Below, in pieces: positions 51,563-60,189 of a stretch of 64,000 bases of DNA. The notes beneath the pieces were generated by a model, which was not told the origin of the DNA, searched no databases, and saw nothing but the letters and a program-made list of their open reading frames with translations. The stretch is taken from NCBI RefSeq assembly GCF_003387475.1, contig NZ_QUNO01000011.1, positions 1 to 64,000 on the forward strand, in the 5' to 3' direction. Every line of letters starts with the position of its first letter. Position 1 is the first letter of the stretch. This DNA is from Kutzneria buriramensis (GTDB taxonomy: Bacteria; Actinomycetota; Actinomycetes; Mycobacteriales; Pseudonocardiaceae). Made by a program: the position numbers and the translations under genes.

Positions 51563-52138
51563 TCACAGTCGAACAAAACCACCCGATGGGGTGAGTACGG
51601 CGGTCATCAGCACGTCGTGGGGCTCCGCCGGCAGCCGCTCGACGAACTCCTCCGTCCGCACCACCGCGATGCGCGGGGCCGTCACGCCGGTCAGCGACCG
51701 GTCGTAGTGGCCGGCGCCGCGCCCGAGCCGCACGCCCCGCCGGTCCACCGCCAGCGCCGGGATCAGCACCGCGTCGACGTTGCGCACCGCCCCCGGCCCC
51801 AGCCGCAGCCCCGACGGCTCACGCAGCCCGTACGGACCGGGCACCAGGTGGTCGGGGCCGAAGTACACGCCCCAGTCCAGCGGCTCCTTGCCGGTGACGA
51901 TCGGCAGCAGCACCCGCCGGCCGGCGGCCCGCAGCGCCTCCAGCAGCGCCACCGAGCCCGGCTCGGTGCCGACCGGCACGTAGGCGCAGACCGTCGCCGC
52001 CGGCCAGCCCACCGCGCCGACGGCGTCAGCAAGCGCTTGCGCCTCCGCCGCCCGAACCTCGCTTGACAACTCCGCACGGGCCTTGACCAGGCGTTTCCGC
52101 CAGTCGGTCTTGTCCGGGTCACGGTCGGTCGGTGTCAC
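51563..52138 (-). CDS. 5-formyltetrahydrofolate cyclo-ligase
   Basis: The product has 191 residues from GTG 52138. The N-terminal WRKRLVKARAEL, the central VLLPIVTGKEPLDW and the signature GVRLGRGAGHYDRSL are all present. It converts 5-formyl-THF to 5,10-methenyl-THF using ATP. It is divergent from galU with 38 bp between, as in mycobacteria. Confidence 0.93.
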   Translation of the reverse strand: MTPTDRDPDKTDWRKRLVKARAELSSEVRAAEAQALADAVGAVGWPAATVCAYVPVGTEPGSVALLEALRAAGRRVLLPIVTGKEPLDWGVYFGPDHLVPGPYGLREPSGLRLGPGAVRNVDAVLIPALAVDRRGVRLGRGAGHYDRSLTGVTAPRIAVVRTEEFVERLPAEPHDVLMTAVLTPSGGFVRL

Positions 52139-52176
52139 GACCCCACCTCGCAGAGTGACGGATAGTCTTCTCGTTC

Positions 52177-53067
52177 ATGAGCTCGCCAAGCGCCTTCCAC
52201 ACGGCCATCGTGCCCGCTGCCGGCCTGGGCACCCGCTTCCTGCCGACGACCAAGGCCGTCCCCAAGGAACTGCTGCCCGTCGTCGACACGCCCGGCATCG
52301 AGCTGGTGGCCACCGAGGCCGCCCAGGCGGGCGCCACCAAGCTCGTCATCGTCACCTCGCCGGGCAAGGACGCGGTCGCCAACTACTTCCGGGCGCAGCC
52401 CGAGCTGGAGGAGACCCTCGCCGCCCGCGGCAAGACCGAGCTGCTGGCCAAGGTCCAGCGGGCCACCAAGCTGCTGTCCGTGGAGACGGCGATCCAGGAC
52501 AAGCCGCTCGGCCTCGGTCACGCGATCGGGTGCGCCGAGGGCAACCTGGACGGCTCCGACGACGCCGTGGCCGTGCTGCTGCCGGACGACCTCGTGCTGC
52601 CCACCGGAGTGCTGTCGAAGATGGCGGAAGTGCGGTCCCGGCTGGGCGGCACCGTGCTGTGCGCGTTCGACATCCCGCGCGAGGAGATCTCCGCGTACGG
52701 CGTGTTCGACGTGCGCGACACCGGCGACGACGACGTCAAGCAGGTCGTCGGGATGGTGGAGAAGCCGAAGGCCGAGGACGCCCCGTCGACCTTCGCCGCG
52801 GCCGGCCGCTACCTGCTCGACCGGGCGATCTTCGACGCCATCAAGCGCATCACCCCGGGGGCCGGCGGCGAGTTGCAGATCACCGACGCGATCGCGATGC
52901 TGATCAACGAAGGTCACCCCGTGCACGTCGTGGTCCACCGCGGCGGCCGGCACGACCTGGGAAACCCGGGTGGTTTCCTGCGTGCCGCGGTGGACTTCGC
53001 CCTCGACCACCCGGAGTATGGCGCTGACCTGCGCAGCTGGCTGGAGGGTCGAATCGGGAAGGCTTGA
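52177..53067 (+). CDS. galU: UTP-glucose-1-phosphate uridylyltransferase
   Basis: The product has 296 residues. The nucleotide-binding PAAGLGTRFLPTTKAVPKEL, the VEKPKAEDAPS motif and LQITDAIAML are diagnostic. It makes UDP-glucose, needed for envelope glycans and for GalT at 37.6 kb. It is followed 11 bp later by the moeA-like gene. Confidence 0.96.
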   Translation: MSSPSAFHTAIVPAAGLGTRFLPTTKAVPKELLPVVDTPGIELVATEAAQAGATKLVIVTSPGKDAVANYFRAQPELEETLAARGKTELLAKVQRATKLLSVETAIQDKPLGLGHAIGCAEGNLDGSDDAVAVLLPDDLVLPTGVLSKMAEVRSRLGGTVLCAFDIPREEISAYGVFDVRDTGDDDVKQVVGMVEKPKAEDAPSTFAAAGRYLLDRAIFDAIKRITPGAGGELQITDAIAMLINEGHPVHVVVHRGGRHDLGNPGGFLRAAVDFALDHPEYGADLRSWLEGRIGKA

Positions 53068-53078
53068 GCGGAACCACG

Positions 53079-54302
53079 ATGAGGTCAGTAGACGAGCAGC
53101 TCACCCGGGTACTCGGGGCCGCCGTGCGGCCCTCGCCCGTTCGGGTGGCGATCTCCGAGGCGCAGGGCCTGCTGTGCGCCGAGGAGGTCGTGGCCGAACG
53201 CGCCCTGCCCGGCTTCGACCAGGCCGCCGTCGACGGCTACGCGGTGCGCAGCGTCGACGTGCAGCCGGCCACCGACAGCCCGGTCGCGCTGCCGGTGGTC
53301 GGGGAGATCCCGGCCGGCTCCCGGCAGCCCCGCCGGCTCCAGCCCGGGCAGGCGGTCCGGGTGTACACCGGCGCGCCGCTGCCGACGCTGGCCGACGCCG
53401 TGGTGCCGCTCGGTTACACCGACAGCCATCCGGCCAAGGTGACCGTGACGATGTCGGTGCCGTCGGCGGCGTTCGTCCGGCGCACCGGCGAGGACGTGCA
53501 GACCGGCGACGTCGCCGTGCGCGGCGGCACCGTGATCGGCTCGGCCCAGGTGGGCCTGCTGGCCGCCGTGGGCCGGGACAAGGTGCTGGTGCACCCCAAG
53601 CCGCGGGTGTCGATCATCTGCGTCGGCGACGAGCTGGTCGACATCGACCGCACGCCCGGTCCCGGCCAGGTCTACGACGTCAACTCGTACGCCCTGGCGG
53701 CCGCCGCGCGCGACGCCGGGGCGGAGGTGTCCCGGGTCGGCATCGTGCCCGGCGACCCGCGGCGGCTGCGGGAGGTCGTGGAGGGCCGCCTGCTGCTGTC
53801 CGAGATCGTGGTGGTGGCCGGCGGGGTCGGCGGCACCGGCGGCGACGAGGTGCGGGCCGCGCTGGCCGACCTCGGCGAGCTGGACACCACCCGGGTCGCC
53901 ATGCACCCCGGCTCCGCGCAGGGCTTCGGCCGGCTCGGGCCGGACGCCGTGCCCACCTTCCTGCTGCCCAGCAATCCGATGAGCGCGCTGGTGGTGTTCG
54001 AGGTGTTCGTCCGGCCGCTGATCCGGACCGCCCTGGGCAAGGCCAACCCGTATCGGCGGATGGTCACCGCGCGCCTGCTCTCGCCGCTGACCTCCACCAA
54101 GGGCCGCCGCGGCTTCCTGCGCGGCCAGCTGCTGCGCGACAGCGGCAACGACGACTTCCTGCTGCAACCGCTCGGCACGTCCGGCTCGCACCTGCTGGCG
54201 TCGCTCGCGGAGGCCAACTGCCTGGCCGTGGTCGACGAGGACGTCACCGACGTCAGCGTCGGGGAGGAGATCCAGGTGTGCTTCCTCGCCCAGCGTGGGT
54301 GA
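53079..54302 (+). CDS. moeA: MoeA/gephyrin-like molybdotransferase (possible Glp divisome protein)
   Basis: The product has 407 residues from ATG 53079 (a TTG at 53064, overlapping the galU stop, is an alternative). MoeA domains are all present: PGFDQAAVDGYAV, the VYTGAPLPTLADAVVP stretch, ICVGDELVDI, and LLPSNPMSALVVFEVFVRP. MoeA inserts molybdenum into molybdopterin. In corynebacteria the copy next to the Rv0996/GlpR-like gene (Glp) instead binds FtsZ and that membrane partner; the gene order here matches, so a cell-division role is plausible. Confidence 0.9.
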   Translation: MRSVDEQLTRVLGAAVRPSPVRVAISEAQGLLCAEEVVAERALPGFDQAAVDGYAVRSVDVQPATDSPVALPVVGEIPAGSRQPRRLQPGQAVRVYTGAPLPTLADAVVPLGYTDSHPAKVTVTMSVPSAAFVRRTGEDVQTGDVAVRGGTVIGSAQVGLLAAVGRDKVLVHPKPRVSIICVGDELVDIDRTPGPGQVYDVNSYALAAAARDAGAEVSRVGIVPGDPRRLREVVEGRLLLSEIVVVAGGVGGTGGDEVRAALADLGELDTTRVAMHPGSAQGFGRLGPDAVPTFLLPSNPMSALVVFEVFVRPLIRTALGKANPYRRMVTARLLSPLTSTKGRRGFLRGQLLRDSGNDDFLLQPLGTSGSHLLASLAEANCLAVVDEDVTDVSVGEEIQVCFLAQRG

Positions 54303-54963
54303 GCCCGTGGAGATCGCCGAGTTCGGCGGCGGTCGGCATCCCGGATGGCCGGTTCGGCTCGGTCCGCTGACCGTGCCCGCCGGTGTGGTCGAGCTGCGGC
54401 CGCCGCGGCTGTTCGACGGCGGCGCCTGGTCCCGGATCCGGATCCGGGAGCGCTCGCACCTGGAGAACTGGGAGCCCAGCGCGCCCGGCAGCTGGGAGGA
54501 GCGCAACGGCGTGCTGGCCTGGCCCAGCCAGTGGTCGGCGCTGCGCAGCCTGGCCCGGCGCGGGCAGACCCTGCCGTTCATGATCATGGTCGACGGGGTG
54601 CTCGCCGGCCAGATCACCATCGGCAACGTGCTGCGCGGGTCGCTGCGCTCGGCGTGGGTCGGCTACTGGGTGGACAGCGAGGTCACCGGTGGCGGGGTGG
54701 CCACCGCGGCGACCGCGCTCGTCGTCGACCACGGGTTCCGGCAGGCCGGGCTGCACCGTATCGAGGCCACCGTGCGGCCCGAGAACGCGCCGAGCATCCG
54801 GGTGCTGACCAAGCTCGGGTTCCGCGAGGAAGGCCTGTTCCGGCGCTATCTGGACGTGGCCGGCGGCTGGCGGGACCACATCTGCTTCGCCATGACCGCC
54901 GAGGAGGCCGGGGACGGCCTGGTAGGCCGTTTGGTCGCGGCCGGACGCGCCCATCACTCGTAA
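54295..54963 (+). CDS. rimJ: RimJ/RimL-type GNAT N-acetyltransferase
   Basis: The product has 222 residues from GTG 54295, overlapping the moeA stop by 8 bp. The GNAT fold is clear: VELRPPRLFDGGAWSRIRIR, WVDSEVTGGGVATAATALVV (acetyl-CoA loop), LHRIEATVRPENAPSIRVL and LGFREEGLFRRYLDV. It probably acetylates an N-terminal amino group of a ribosomal or other protein. Confidence 0.9.
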   Translation: MGEPVEIAEFGGGRHPGWPVRLGPLTVPAGVVELRPPRLFDGGAWSRIRIRERSHLENWEPSAPGSWEERNGVLAWPSQWSALRSLARRGQTLPFMIMVDGVLAGQITIGNVLRGSLRSAWVGYWVDSEVTGGGVATAATALVVDHGFRQAGLHRIEATVRPENAPSIRVLTKLGFREEGLFRRYLDVAGGWRDHICFAMTAEEAGDGLVGRLVAAGRAHHS

Positions 54964-55108
54964 CCGAGTTCACCCGTTGGTGCGCTTTTCGCCACACTTG
55001 CGGAACGGTGTATCCCCGGCGCGCCTCGGAGACACGTGTGACTGTTGTGACTAACGTGGCGTCTGCGGTCAGCGCACGCCCATCGAACTGACGGGGGAGG
55101 TGACGAAC

Positions 55109-55891
55109 GTGCCCAGCTCATTGATCATCGTCGCCCTGGTTGTGGCATGGCTCGTCGTCCTGGTCCCGATGATCGCGCGCAAGCGCCAGGAGGTGGCCAA
55201 GACCGCCGACTCCGCGTTGGCCGCCCGGGTGGTCCACGACGGTGGTCCCGAGGATGTTGAGGAGGAGTTCGACATGACCGTCGACGAGTCCGAGACAGCG
55301 ATCACGGACGACGACTACCGCGACTACCAGGACCCGCCCCGGCGCTACAGGCCCGGACGCGGCGGCTATGACCCCGAAGCGGCGGCGGCCTCCGCCCGCG
55401 CCAAGTACGCCTTCCGGCAGCGCATGGTGCTGGTGCTCCTCGTGCTGGCCGCGGCCAGCGCCGGCGTCGCCGCCTTCGTCATGCCCATCGTGTGGTGGGG
55501 CCACGGCGGCGTCGACCTCCTGCTCGTCGGCTACCTCGGCTACCTGCGCCGGCAGGTCCGCATCGAGACCGACGTGCGCGAACGCCGACAGGCCCGGATG
55601 CGCCCGCGCGTCGAAGAGGCCGACGAGTTCGTCGAGACCGACTACGACGAGACCGACTACGCGCCCGTCGAGCACCACGAGCCCGAGCCCGTCGCCGAGC
55701 CCGTCGCGCCGCCCGTCGAACCCGAGCTGTCCGAATACGAGGACGCGCCCCGCTCCACCCCCGCCCGCGCCCCGTACCGGCCCCGGCCCGCCCTCAACGG
55801 CACCACCGTCGTCGACATCGACGACGAGGACCCCGCCTTCGAGGACCTCGACCTGCCCCACCGTCGCGGCTACCGGCGCGTCGCCGGCTGA
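55109..55891 (+). CDS. glpR: GlpR/SepX-like membrane protein of the divisome
   Basis: The product has 260 residues. gggggagg sits 8 bases before GTG 55109, which places the start at the first helix (VPSSLIIVALVVAWLVVLVP). A cytosolic linker with many acidic residues, two more helices (about 108-128 and 132-148) and a long acidic Pro-rich tail (EPVAEPVAPPVEPELSEYED) follow. The shape and position after moeA and rimJ match mycobacterial Rv0996, Streptomyces SepX and corynebacterial GlpR, which work with FtsZ in division. An intrinsic stem-loop follows at 55898-55916. Confidence 0.82.
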   Translation: MPSSLIIVALVVAWLVVLVPMIARKRQEVAKTADSALAARVVHDGGPEDVEEEFDMTVDESETAITDDDYRDYQDPPRRYRPGRGGYDPEAAAASARAKYAFRQRMVLVLLVLAAASAGVAAFVMPIVWWGHGGVDLLLVGYLGYLRRQVRIETDVRERRQARMRPRVEEADEFVETDYDETDYAPVEHHEPEPVAEPVAPPVEPELSEYEDAPRSTPARAPYRPRPALNGTTVVDIDDEDPAFEDLDLPHRRGYRRVAG

Positions 55892-55897
55892 ACCAGG

Positions 55898-55916
55898 GGG
55901 GTGGCAAAACCACCCC
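55898..55916 (+). terminator. Short stem-loop after glpR
   Basis: ggggtgg (55898-55904) pairs with ccacccc (55910-55916) around caaaa, 7 bases after the stop. Confidence 0.5.
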
Positions 55917-55967
55917 GCGGCCCCTGCTATAGTTCTTGACGTACCGAAGCGAGAGCCGAAGTACGAC

Positions 55968-56040
55968 GGGGCTGTAGCACAGTTGGTAGCGCGTCTCGTT
56001 CGCATCGAGAAGGTCAGGGGTTCGATTCCCCTCAGCTCCA
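55968..56040 (+). tRNA. tRNA-Ala(CGC)
   Basis: The 73-nt cloverleaf has acceptor arms GGGGCTG and CAGCTCC (one G-U pair), D loop AGTTGGTA, anticodon loop TTCGCAT giving CGC (Ala GCG codons), and T arm GGGGTTCGATTCCCC. The discriminator is A and CCA is not encoded. A possible -10 TATAGT lies at 55928-55933. Confidence 0.95.
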
Positions 56041-56049
56041 CGCGAGAGT

Positions 56050-56098
56050 GCGAGAGCTGTGTCCGCTGGAAAGCGCGGACACAGCTCTCGCTTTTTTT
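56050..56098 (+). terminator. Strong intrinsic terminator with T-run after tRNA-Ala
   Basis: A perfect 17-bp stem, 56050-56066 with 56075-56091, with an 8-nt loop and seven Ts (56092-56098). A second stem (ctgggggc 56103-56110 with 56114-56121) follows at once. Confidence 0.92.
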
Positions 56099-56249
56099 GT
56101 ATCTGGGGGCCGAGCCCCCAGGCCCCACGGTGCGGTTGGTATCTGACCCGGCGTGGTCCCGTTTAGGGCAAGGCGGGGCTCTGGTCCCAAGACGTCTGTC
56201 CGAGCCGGGTGAGCGTCCCCCGGCGCTGGAAGTTACTGACGGTAGTTAT

Positions 56250-56308
56250 CGGGGGCGTATGGAAAAGCGCATACGGGGTGGCAACATCCAGGTGCCTTGA
56301 CTGGGGGC
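56250..56308 (+). promoter_or_regulatory. vanH upstream element shared with vanY
   Basis: The 59 bases before the vanH ATG align without gaps to the 59 before the vanY ATG, about 41 identical by hand count. Core identities include ggcaaca at -29 in both. The vanH copy also has cgtatg and catacg (a small inverted repeat). This is the likely VanR-controlled promoter and leader. Confidence 0.6.
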
Positions 56309-57349
56309 ATGTCCTACAGCGAGCCGGCGCGGGCGGCGGATGGCGGGACCCGATTGCTGGCGGCCTCGTCGTTCTCGGCCGTTGCGAAAACGGGCATCAC
56401 GGTTTACGGGTGCGGCCAGGACGAGGCGGCGGTGTTCCGGGCGATGGCGCCGAGGTTCGGGGTCGAGCCGGTCATTGTCGAGGCGGCGGTGGCCGAGGGG
56501 AACGTCGAGCTGGCGTACGGGAATCGGTGCGTCAGCGTCGGGCACAAGACTCGGGTTGCCAATTCCACGTTGCTCGCTCTGAGTCGGGTGGGGGTGGAGT
56601 ACGTCTCGACTCGGAGCGTGGGGTGCAACCACATCGATGTGAAGTATGCGGAGAGTATTGGGCTCGAGGTGGGGACCGTCAGTTATTCGCCGGACAGCGT
56701 GGCGGACTACACGGTGATGTTGATGCTGATGGCGGTTCGGCATGTGAAGTCGGTCATGCGGCGGGCTGATGTCTTCGACTACCGGTTGGGGGAGGTTCGT
56801 GGCCGGGAGTTGAGGGATCTCACGGTGGGGGTGGTCGGGACCGGGCGCATTGGCGCGGCGGTGGTGGATCGACTGCGAGGGTTTGGGTGCCGCGTCGTGG
56901 CCCATGACAGTGAGCCGCGGGGTGGGATTGAGTATGTGGCGTTGGACGAGCTGTTTCGGGAGAGTGACATTGTTTCGCTTCATACGCCGCTGACGGTGGA
57001 GACGTTTCATCTCGTCGATCGTGAGCGCATTGCGGGGATGAAGCGTGGGGCGGTCATTGTGAATACGGGGCGCGGGTCGCTGGTGGATACTCGCGCGTTG
57101 TTGGTGGCGCTGGAGAGCGGGCGGCTGGGTGGGGCGGCGTTGGACGTCGTTGAGGGGGAAGAGGGAATCTTCTACGCCGACAGCCGGGAACGGCTGGTCG
57201 GAAATGAGCCGTTGGCGCAGTTGCAGCGGATGGGCAACGTGATCGTGAGCCCGCATTCGGCGTATTACACGGACCACGCGTTGAGCGACACGGTCGAGAA
57301 CAGTCTCATCAACTGCCTGAACTTCGAGGATGGGAAGCGGAATGACTAG
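56309..57349 (+). CDS. vanH: D-lactate dehydrogenase VanH
   Basis: The product has 346 residues from ATG 56309. It is a D-2-hydroxyacid dehydrogenase: NAD site VGVVGTGRIGAAVVDRL, catalytic Arg in NTGRGSLVDTR, and His in SPHSAYYTDHA. It reduces pyruvate to D-lactate for the D-Ala-D-Lac precursor. Codon choice is visibly less GC-rich at third positions (many att, gtt, ttg, tat) than in the glpR or galU genes, which suggests transfer or weak adaptation. The last 8 bp overlap vanA. Confidence 0.93.
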   Translation: MSYSEPARAADGGTRLLAASSFSAVAKTGITVYGCGQDEAAVFRAMAPRFGVEPVIVEAAVAEGNVELAYGNRCVSVGHKTRVANSTLLALSRVGVEYVSTRSVGCNHIDVKYAESIGLEVGTVSYSPDSVADYTVMLMLMAVRHVKSVMRRADVFDYRLGEVRGRELRDLTVGVVGTGRIGAAVVDRLRGFGCRVVAHDSEPRGGIEYVALDELFRESDIVSLHTPLTVETFHLVDRERIAGMKRGAVIVNTGRGSLVDTRALLVALESGRLGGAALDVVEGEEGIFYADSRERLVGNEPLAQLQRMGNVIVSPHSAYYTDHALSDTVENSLINCLNFEDGKRND

Positions 57350-58382
57350 GTTGAAGGTCGGGATCGTGTTCGGGGGCTCCTCGGAGGAACACCCCATTTC
57401 GGTCAAGTCCGCGCAGGAGGTCGCTCGGAACCTCGATGCCGAGAAGTACGAGGCGTTCTGGATCGGGATCACGAAGGGCGGGGAGTGGAAGCTCTGCGAC
57501 GGGCCCGGTCCGGAGTGGGAGAGCGGCGAGAGCCGGCCGGTGGTGTTGTCCCCGGACCGCGGGGCTCGCGGGCTTCTGGTGTTGGACGAGGGGAAGTACG
57601 ACACGGTCGGGCTGGACGTCGTGTTTCCCGTTCTGCACGGGCGGTTCGGTGAGGACGGCGCCATGCAGGGGTTGCTGGAGCTGTCGGGAATTCCGTACGT
57701 CGGGTGCGACGTGCAGAGTTCCGCGCTGTGCATGGACAAGTCGCTTGCCTACGCGGTTGTCCGGAGCGCGGGGATTGCGACGCCGAACTTCTGGGTGGTG
57801 CCGGCGGGTGGGAGTGTCGACGCCGACGGCCTCGAATACCCCGTGTTCGTGAAGCCGGCGCGGTCGGGGTCGTCGTTCGGGGTGAGCAAGGTGACCCGGG
57901 CTGACGAACTGTCGGTGGCGATGGACGCGGCGCGGAAGTACGACTCGAAGGTGGTGATCGAAGAGGCTGTTGTCGGCAGCGAGATCGGCTGCGCGATCAT
58001 GGGCAGCGGCGCGGATCTGTTCGCCGGCGAGGTGGACCGCATCGCGCTGTCCCACGGCTTCTTCCGGATCCACCAGGAGGCCACCCCCGAACAGGGGTCC
58101 GACAACTCGACTCCGATCGTGCCCGCCGACATCTCGCCGGAGGCGCGTGCGCGCGTTCAGGAGACGGCCAAGGCCATCTATCGGGCCCTGGGCTGCGGCG
58201 GGCTGGCGCGGGTGGACCTGTTCCTCACGGAGGACGGGACGGTCGTGCTCAATGAGGTCAACACGCTGCCGGGGCTGACTTCGTACAGCCGTTACCCGCG
58301 GATGATGGCGGCGGCCGGGCTGCCGATGGCCGAGGTGATCGATCGGATCATCGCGGCGGCGGTGGCGGACAAGGTCCGATGA
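57342..58382 (+). CDS. vanA: D-alanine:D-lactate ligase VanA
   Basis: The product has 346 residues from ATG 57342. It belongs to the D-Ala-D-Ala ligase ATP-grasp family: VGIVFGGSSEEHPISVKSA, the ATP site VFVKPARSGSSFGVSKV and EVNTLPGLTSYSRYP. The omega loop LSHGFFRIHQEA has the His and FRIHQE typical of D-Lac ligases rather than Ddl. It makes the depsipeptide that glycopeptides cannot bind well. It overlaps both vanH and vanX (ATGA). Confidence 0.95.
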   Translation: MTRLKVGIVFGGSSEEHPISVKSAQEVARNLDAEKYEAFWIGITKGGEWKLCDGPGPEWESGESRPVVLSPDRGARGLLVLDEGKYDTVGLDVVFPVLHGRFGEDGAMQGLLELSGIPYVGCDVQSSALCMDKSLAYAVVRSAGIATPNFWVVPAGGSVDADGLEYPVFVKPARSGSSFGVSKVTRADELSVAMDAARKYDSKVVIEEAVVGSEIGCAIMGSGADLFAGEVDRIALSHGFFRIHQEATPEQGSDNSTPIVPADISPEARARVQETAKAIYRALGCGGLARVDLFLTEDGTVVLNEVNTLPGLTSYSRYPRMMAAAGLPMAEVIDRIIAAAVADKVR

Positions 58383-58987
58383 ACGACGATTTCGTCTTCG
58401 TCGACGAGGTCGTGCCCGGAATACGCTGGGACGCCAAGTACGCCACCTGGGACAACTTCACCGGCAAGCCGGTGGACGGGTACGTGGCGAATCGAATCGT
58501 CGGCACCCGGGCCCTGTGCGCGGCCCTGGGAACCGCGCAGGAGAAGGCCGGACCCCTCGGGTTCGGCCTGCTGCTGTGGGACGGATACCGCCCGCAACGC
58601 GCGGTGGAGTGCTTCCGGCGCTGGTCGGAGCGGCCCGAGGACGGCCGGACCAAGCCGCGGCACTACCCGAACATCGACCGGCCGGAGATGTTCGAAAAGG
58701 GCTATGTGGCGGTGAAGTCGGGCCACAGCCGGGGGAGCACGGTCGACCTGACCCTCTACCACCTGGACACCGGCGAGCTCGCGCCGATGGGCGGCGATCA
58801 CGACCTGATGGATCCGGTGTCACATCACGGGGCACCTGGGATCACGGCGGTCGAGGCGAGGAATCGCGACCACCTCTGCTCCATCATGGAGGACTGCGGA
58901 TTCGCCCGGTACGACGGTGAGTGGTGGCACTACACGCTGCGGGACGAGCCCTATCCGGACACCTATTTCGACTTTCCCATCGCATAG
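58379..58987 (+). CDS. vanX: D-Ala-D-Ala dipeptidase VanX
   Basis: The product has 202 residues. Every catalytic residue falls at the number known for enterococcal VanX: Arg71 (YRPQRAVE), zinc ligands His116 and Asp123 (SGHSRGSTVDLTL), Glu181 and His184 (GEWWHY). It hydrolyses D-Ala-D-Ala so that only D-Ala-D-Lac reaches the wall. The 3' end overlaps the convergent vanS stop by 25 bp. Confidence 0.97.
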   Translation: MNDDFVFVDEVVPGIRWDAKYATWDNFTGKPVDGYVANRIVGTRALCAALGTAQEKAGPLGFGLLLWDGYRPQRAVECFRRWSERPEDGRTKPRHYPNIDRPEMFEKGYVAVKSGHSRGSTVDLTLYHLDTGELAPMGGDHDLMDPVSHHGAPGITAVEARNRDHLCSIMEDCGFARYDGEWWHYTLRDEPYPDTYFDFPIA

Positions 58988-60057
58988 CCGGGCGGGGCCG
59001 CCGGAAGGCGCACGGTGACGAGGAGCCCGCCGGCGACCCGTGGGGTGAGGGTGAGGGCGCCATCGTGTGCGTGCGCGATGCTCTTGACGATGGCCAGGCC
59101 GAGACCGACACCGGCATGATCGCCGTGAATGCGTTCGGTGCCGCGCTGGAAAGGCTCGGTGAGGGTCGAGACGATGTGCGGCGCCAGCTTCTCGCCGGTG
59201 TTCTCGACGGTGAGCACGACCGATTCGGCGCCGATGGCGGTGCCGACCTGCACGGTGCCGTGTTCGGGGAGATTGTGGACGATGGCGTTGTGCACGAGAT
59301 TCGTGGTCATCTGAAGCAGCAGCGCGTGTGAGCCGTTGGTGGGGGTGATGTCCCCGGCGGTCTCGATGGTGACGCCGTGCTTCTCCGCGAAGGGGAGCAG
59401 TGTTTCGGCGGCCTCCTCCGCGATGAGGGAAAGATCGATGCGCTCCCGGTTGAATGCGCGCCGATCGGCCCGGCTGAGCAGCAGCAGCGCCTCGGTGAGT
59501 TCGATCGCCCGGGTGTTGACGGCGCGCAGGCGCTCGTCGATCTCGCCGCCGTCGCGGTGCGGATCCTTGCTGGCGACATCGAGCAGGGCCTGCATGATCG
59601 CCAGCGGCGTACGCAGCTCGTGCGAGGCGTTGGCGGCGAATCGCTGCTGTTCGGCGTCATGCGCCTCGAGTCGGGCGAGCATGGCGTCGAAGGCGTCGGC
59701 GAGTTCGCGGAACTCGTCCTGACGGCCCGGCAGCCGAATTCGGTGCGAGAGCGATCCGTGCGCGGCCATGCGGGTGGCGTCGGTGATCCGACTCAGCGGC
59801 GCCAGCATGTGGCCGGCGAGAATCCAGCCGCCCAGGAGGCCGAACACGAGCAGGAACGCCAATACGACGGCGGCAGTCGGCGCGAAAGCACGCAGCACGG
59901 CCAACTCGTAGTCGGGCATGAGGAGCAGACCGGGATGGGGCACCCTACTCAGGAACACCCAGCCGGTGGCGAGCAGCAATACGCCGGCAACCATCAGGAA
60001 TCCGGCGTAGCTGAGGGTGAGTTTGAGGCGGACGCTCCAACCGGGCTCCCTGTCCAC
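58963..60057 (-). CDS. vanS: VanS-type sensor histidine kinase
   Basis: The product has 364 residues from GTG 60057. It begins MDREPGWSVRLKLTLSYAGF, close to streptomycete VanS as I recall it, with two membrane helices (about 16-37 and 62-83) and only about 25 residues outside between them. A HAMP linker, phosphoacceptor His146 (NASHELRTP), N box TTNLVHNAIVHNL and G box AGVGLGLAIVKSI follow. It should sense glycopeptide or its cell-wall effect and phosphorylate VanR. No vanR gene is present beside it. Confidence 0.9.
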   Translation of the reverse strand: MDREPGWSVRLKLTLSYAGFLMVAGVLLLATGWVFLSRVPHPGLLLMPDYELAVLRAFAPTAAVVLAFLLVFGLLGGWILAGHMLAPLSRITDATRMAAHGSLSHRIRLPGRQDEFRELADAFDAMLARLEAHDAEQQRFAANASHELRTPLAIMQALLDVASKDPHRDGGEIDERLRAVNTRAIELTEALLLLSRADRRAFNRERIDLSLIAEEAAETLLPFAEKHGVTIETAGDITPTNGSHALLLQMTTNLVHNAIVHNLPEHGTVQVGTAIGAESVVLTVENTGEKLAPHIVSTLTEPFQRGTERIHGDHAGVGLGLAIVKSIAHAHDGALTLTPRVAGGLLVTVRLPAAPPGYAMGKSK

Positions 60058-60130
60058 GATTCCTCCCTCGCCCGGTGGCCCGGTCCGTCATGGCGCACAT
60101 GCGCCCCCGATGCTACGAGACGGGGTATCT

Positions 60131-60189
60131 CGTCGGCATATCCAAAACCGCAGACGTGCCGGCAACACGAGGCTGCCTTCACTGAAGGC
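60131..60189 (+). promoter_or_regulatory. vanY upstream element shared with vanH
   Basis: The element aligns gap-free with 56250-56308; see that entry. Here it lies in the 132-bp gap between the divergent vanS and vanY genes, so it may also carry the vanS promoter. Confidence 0.6.
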
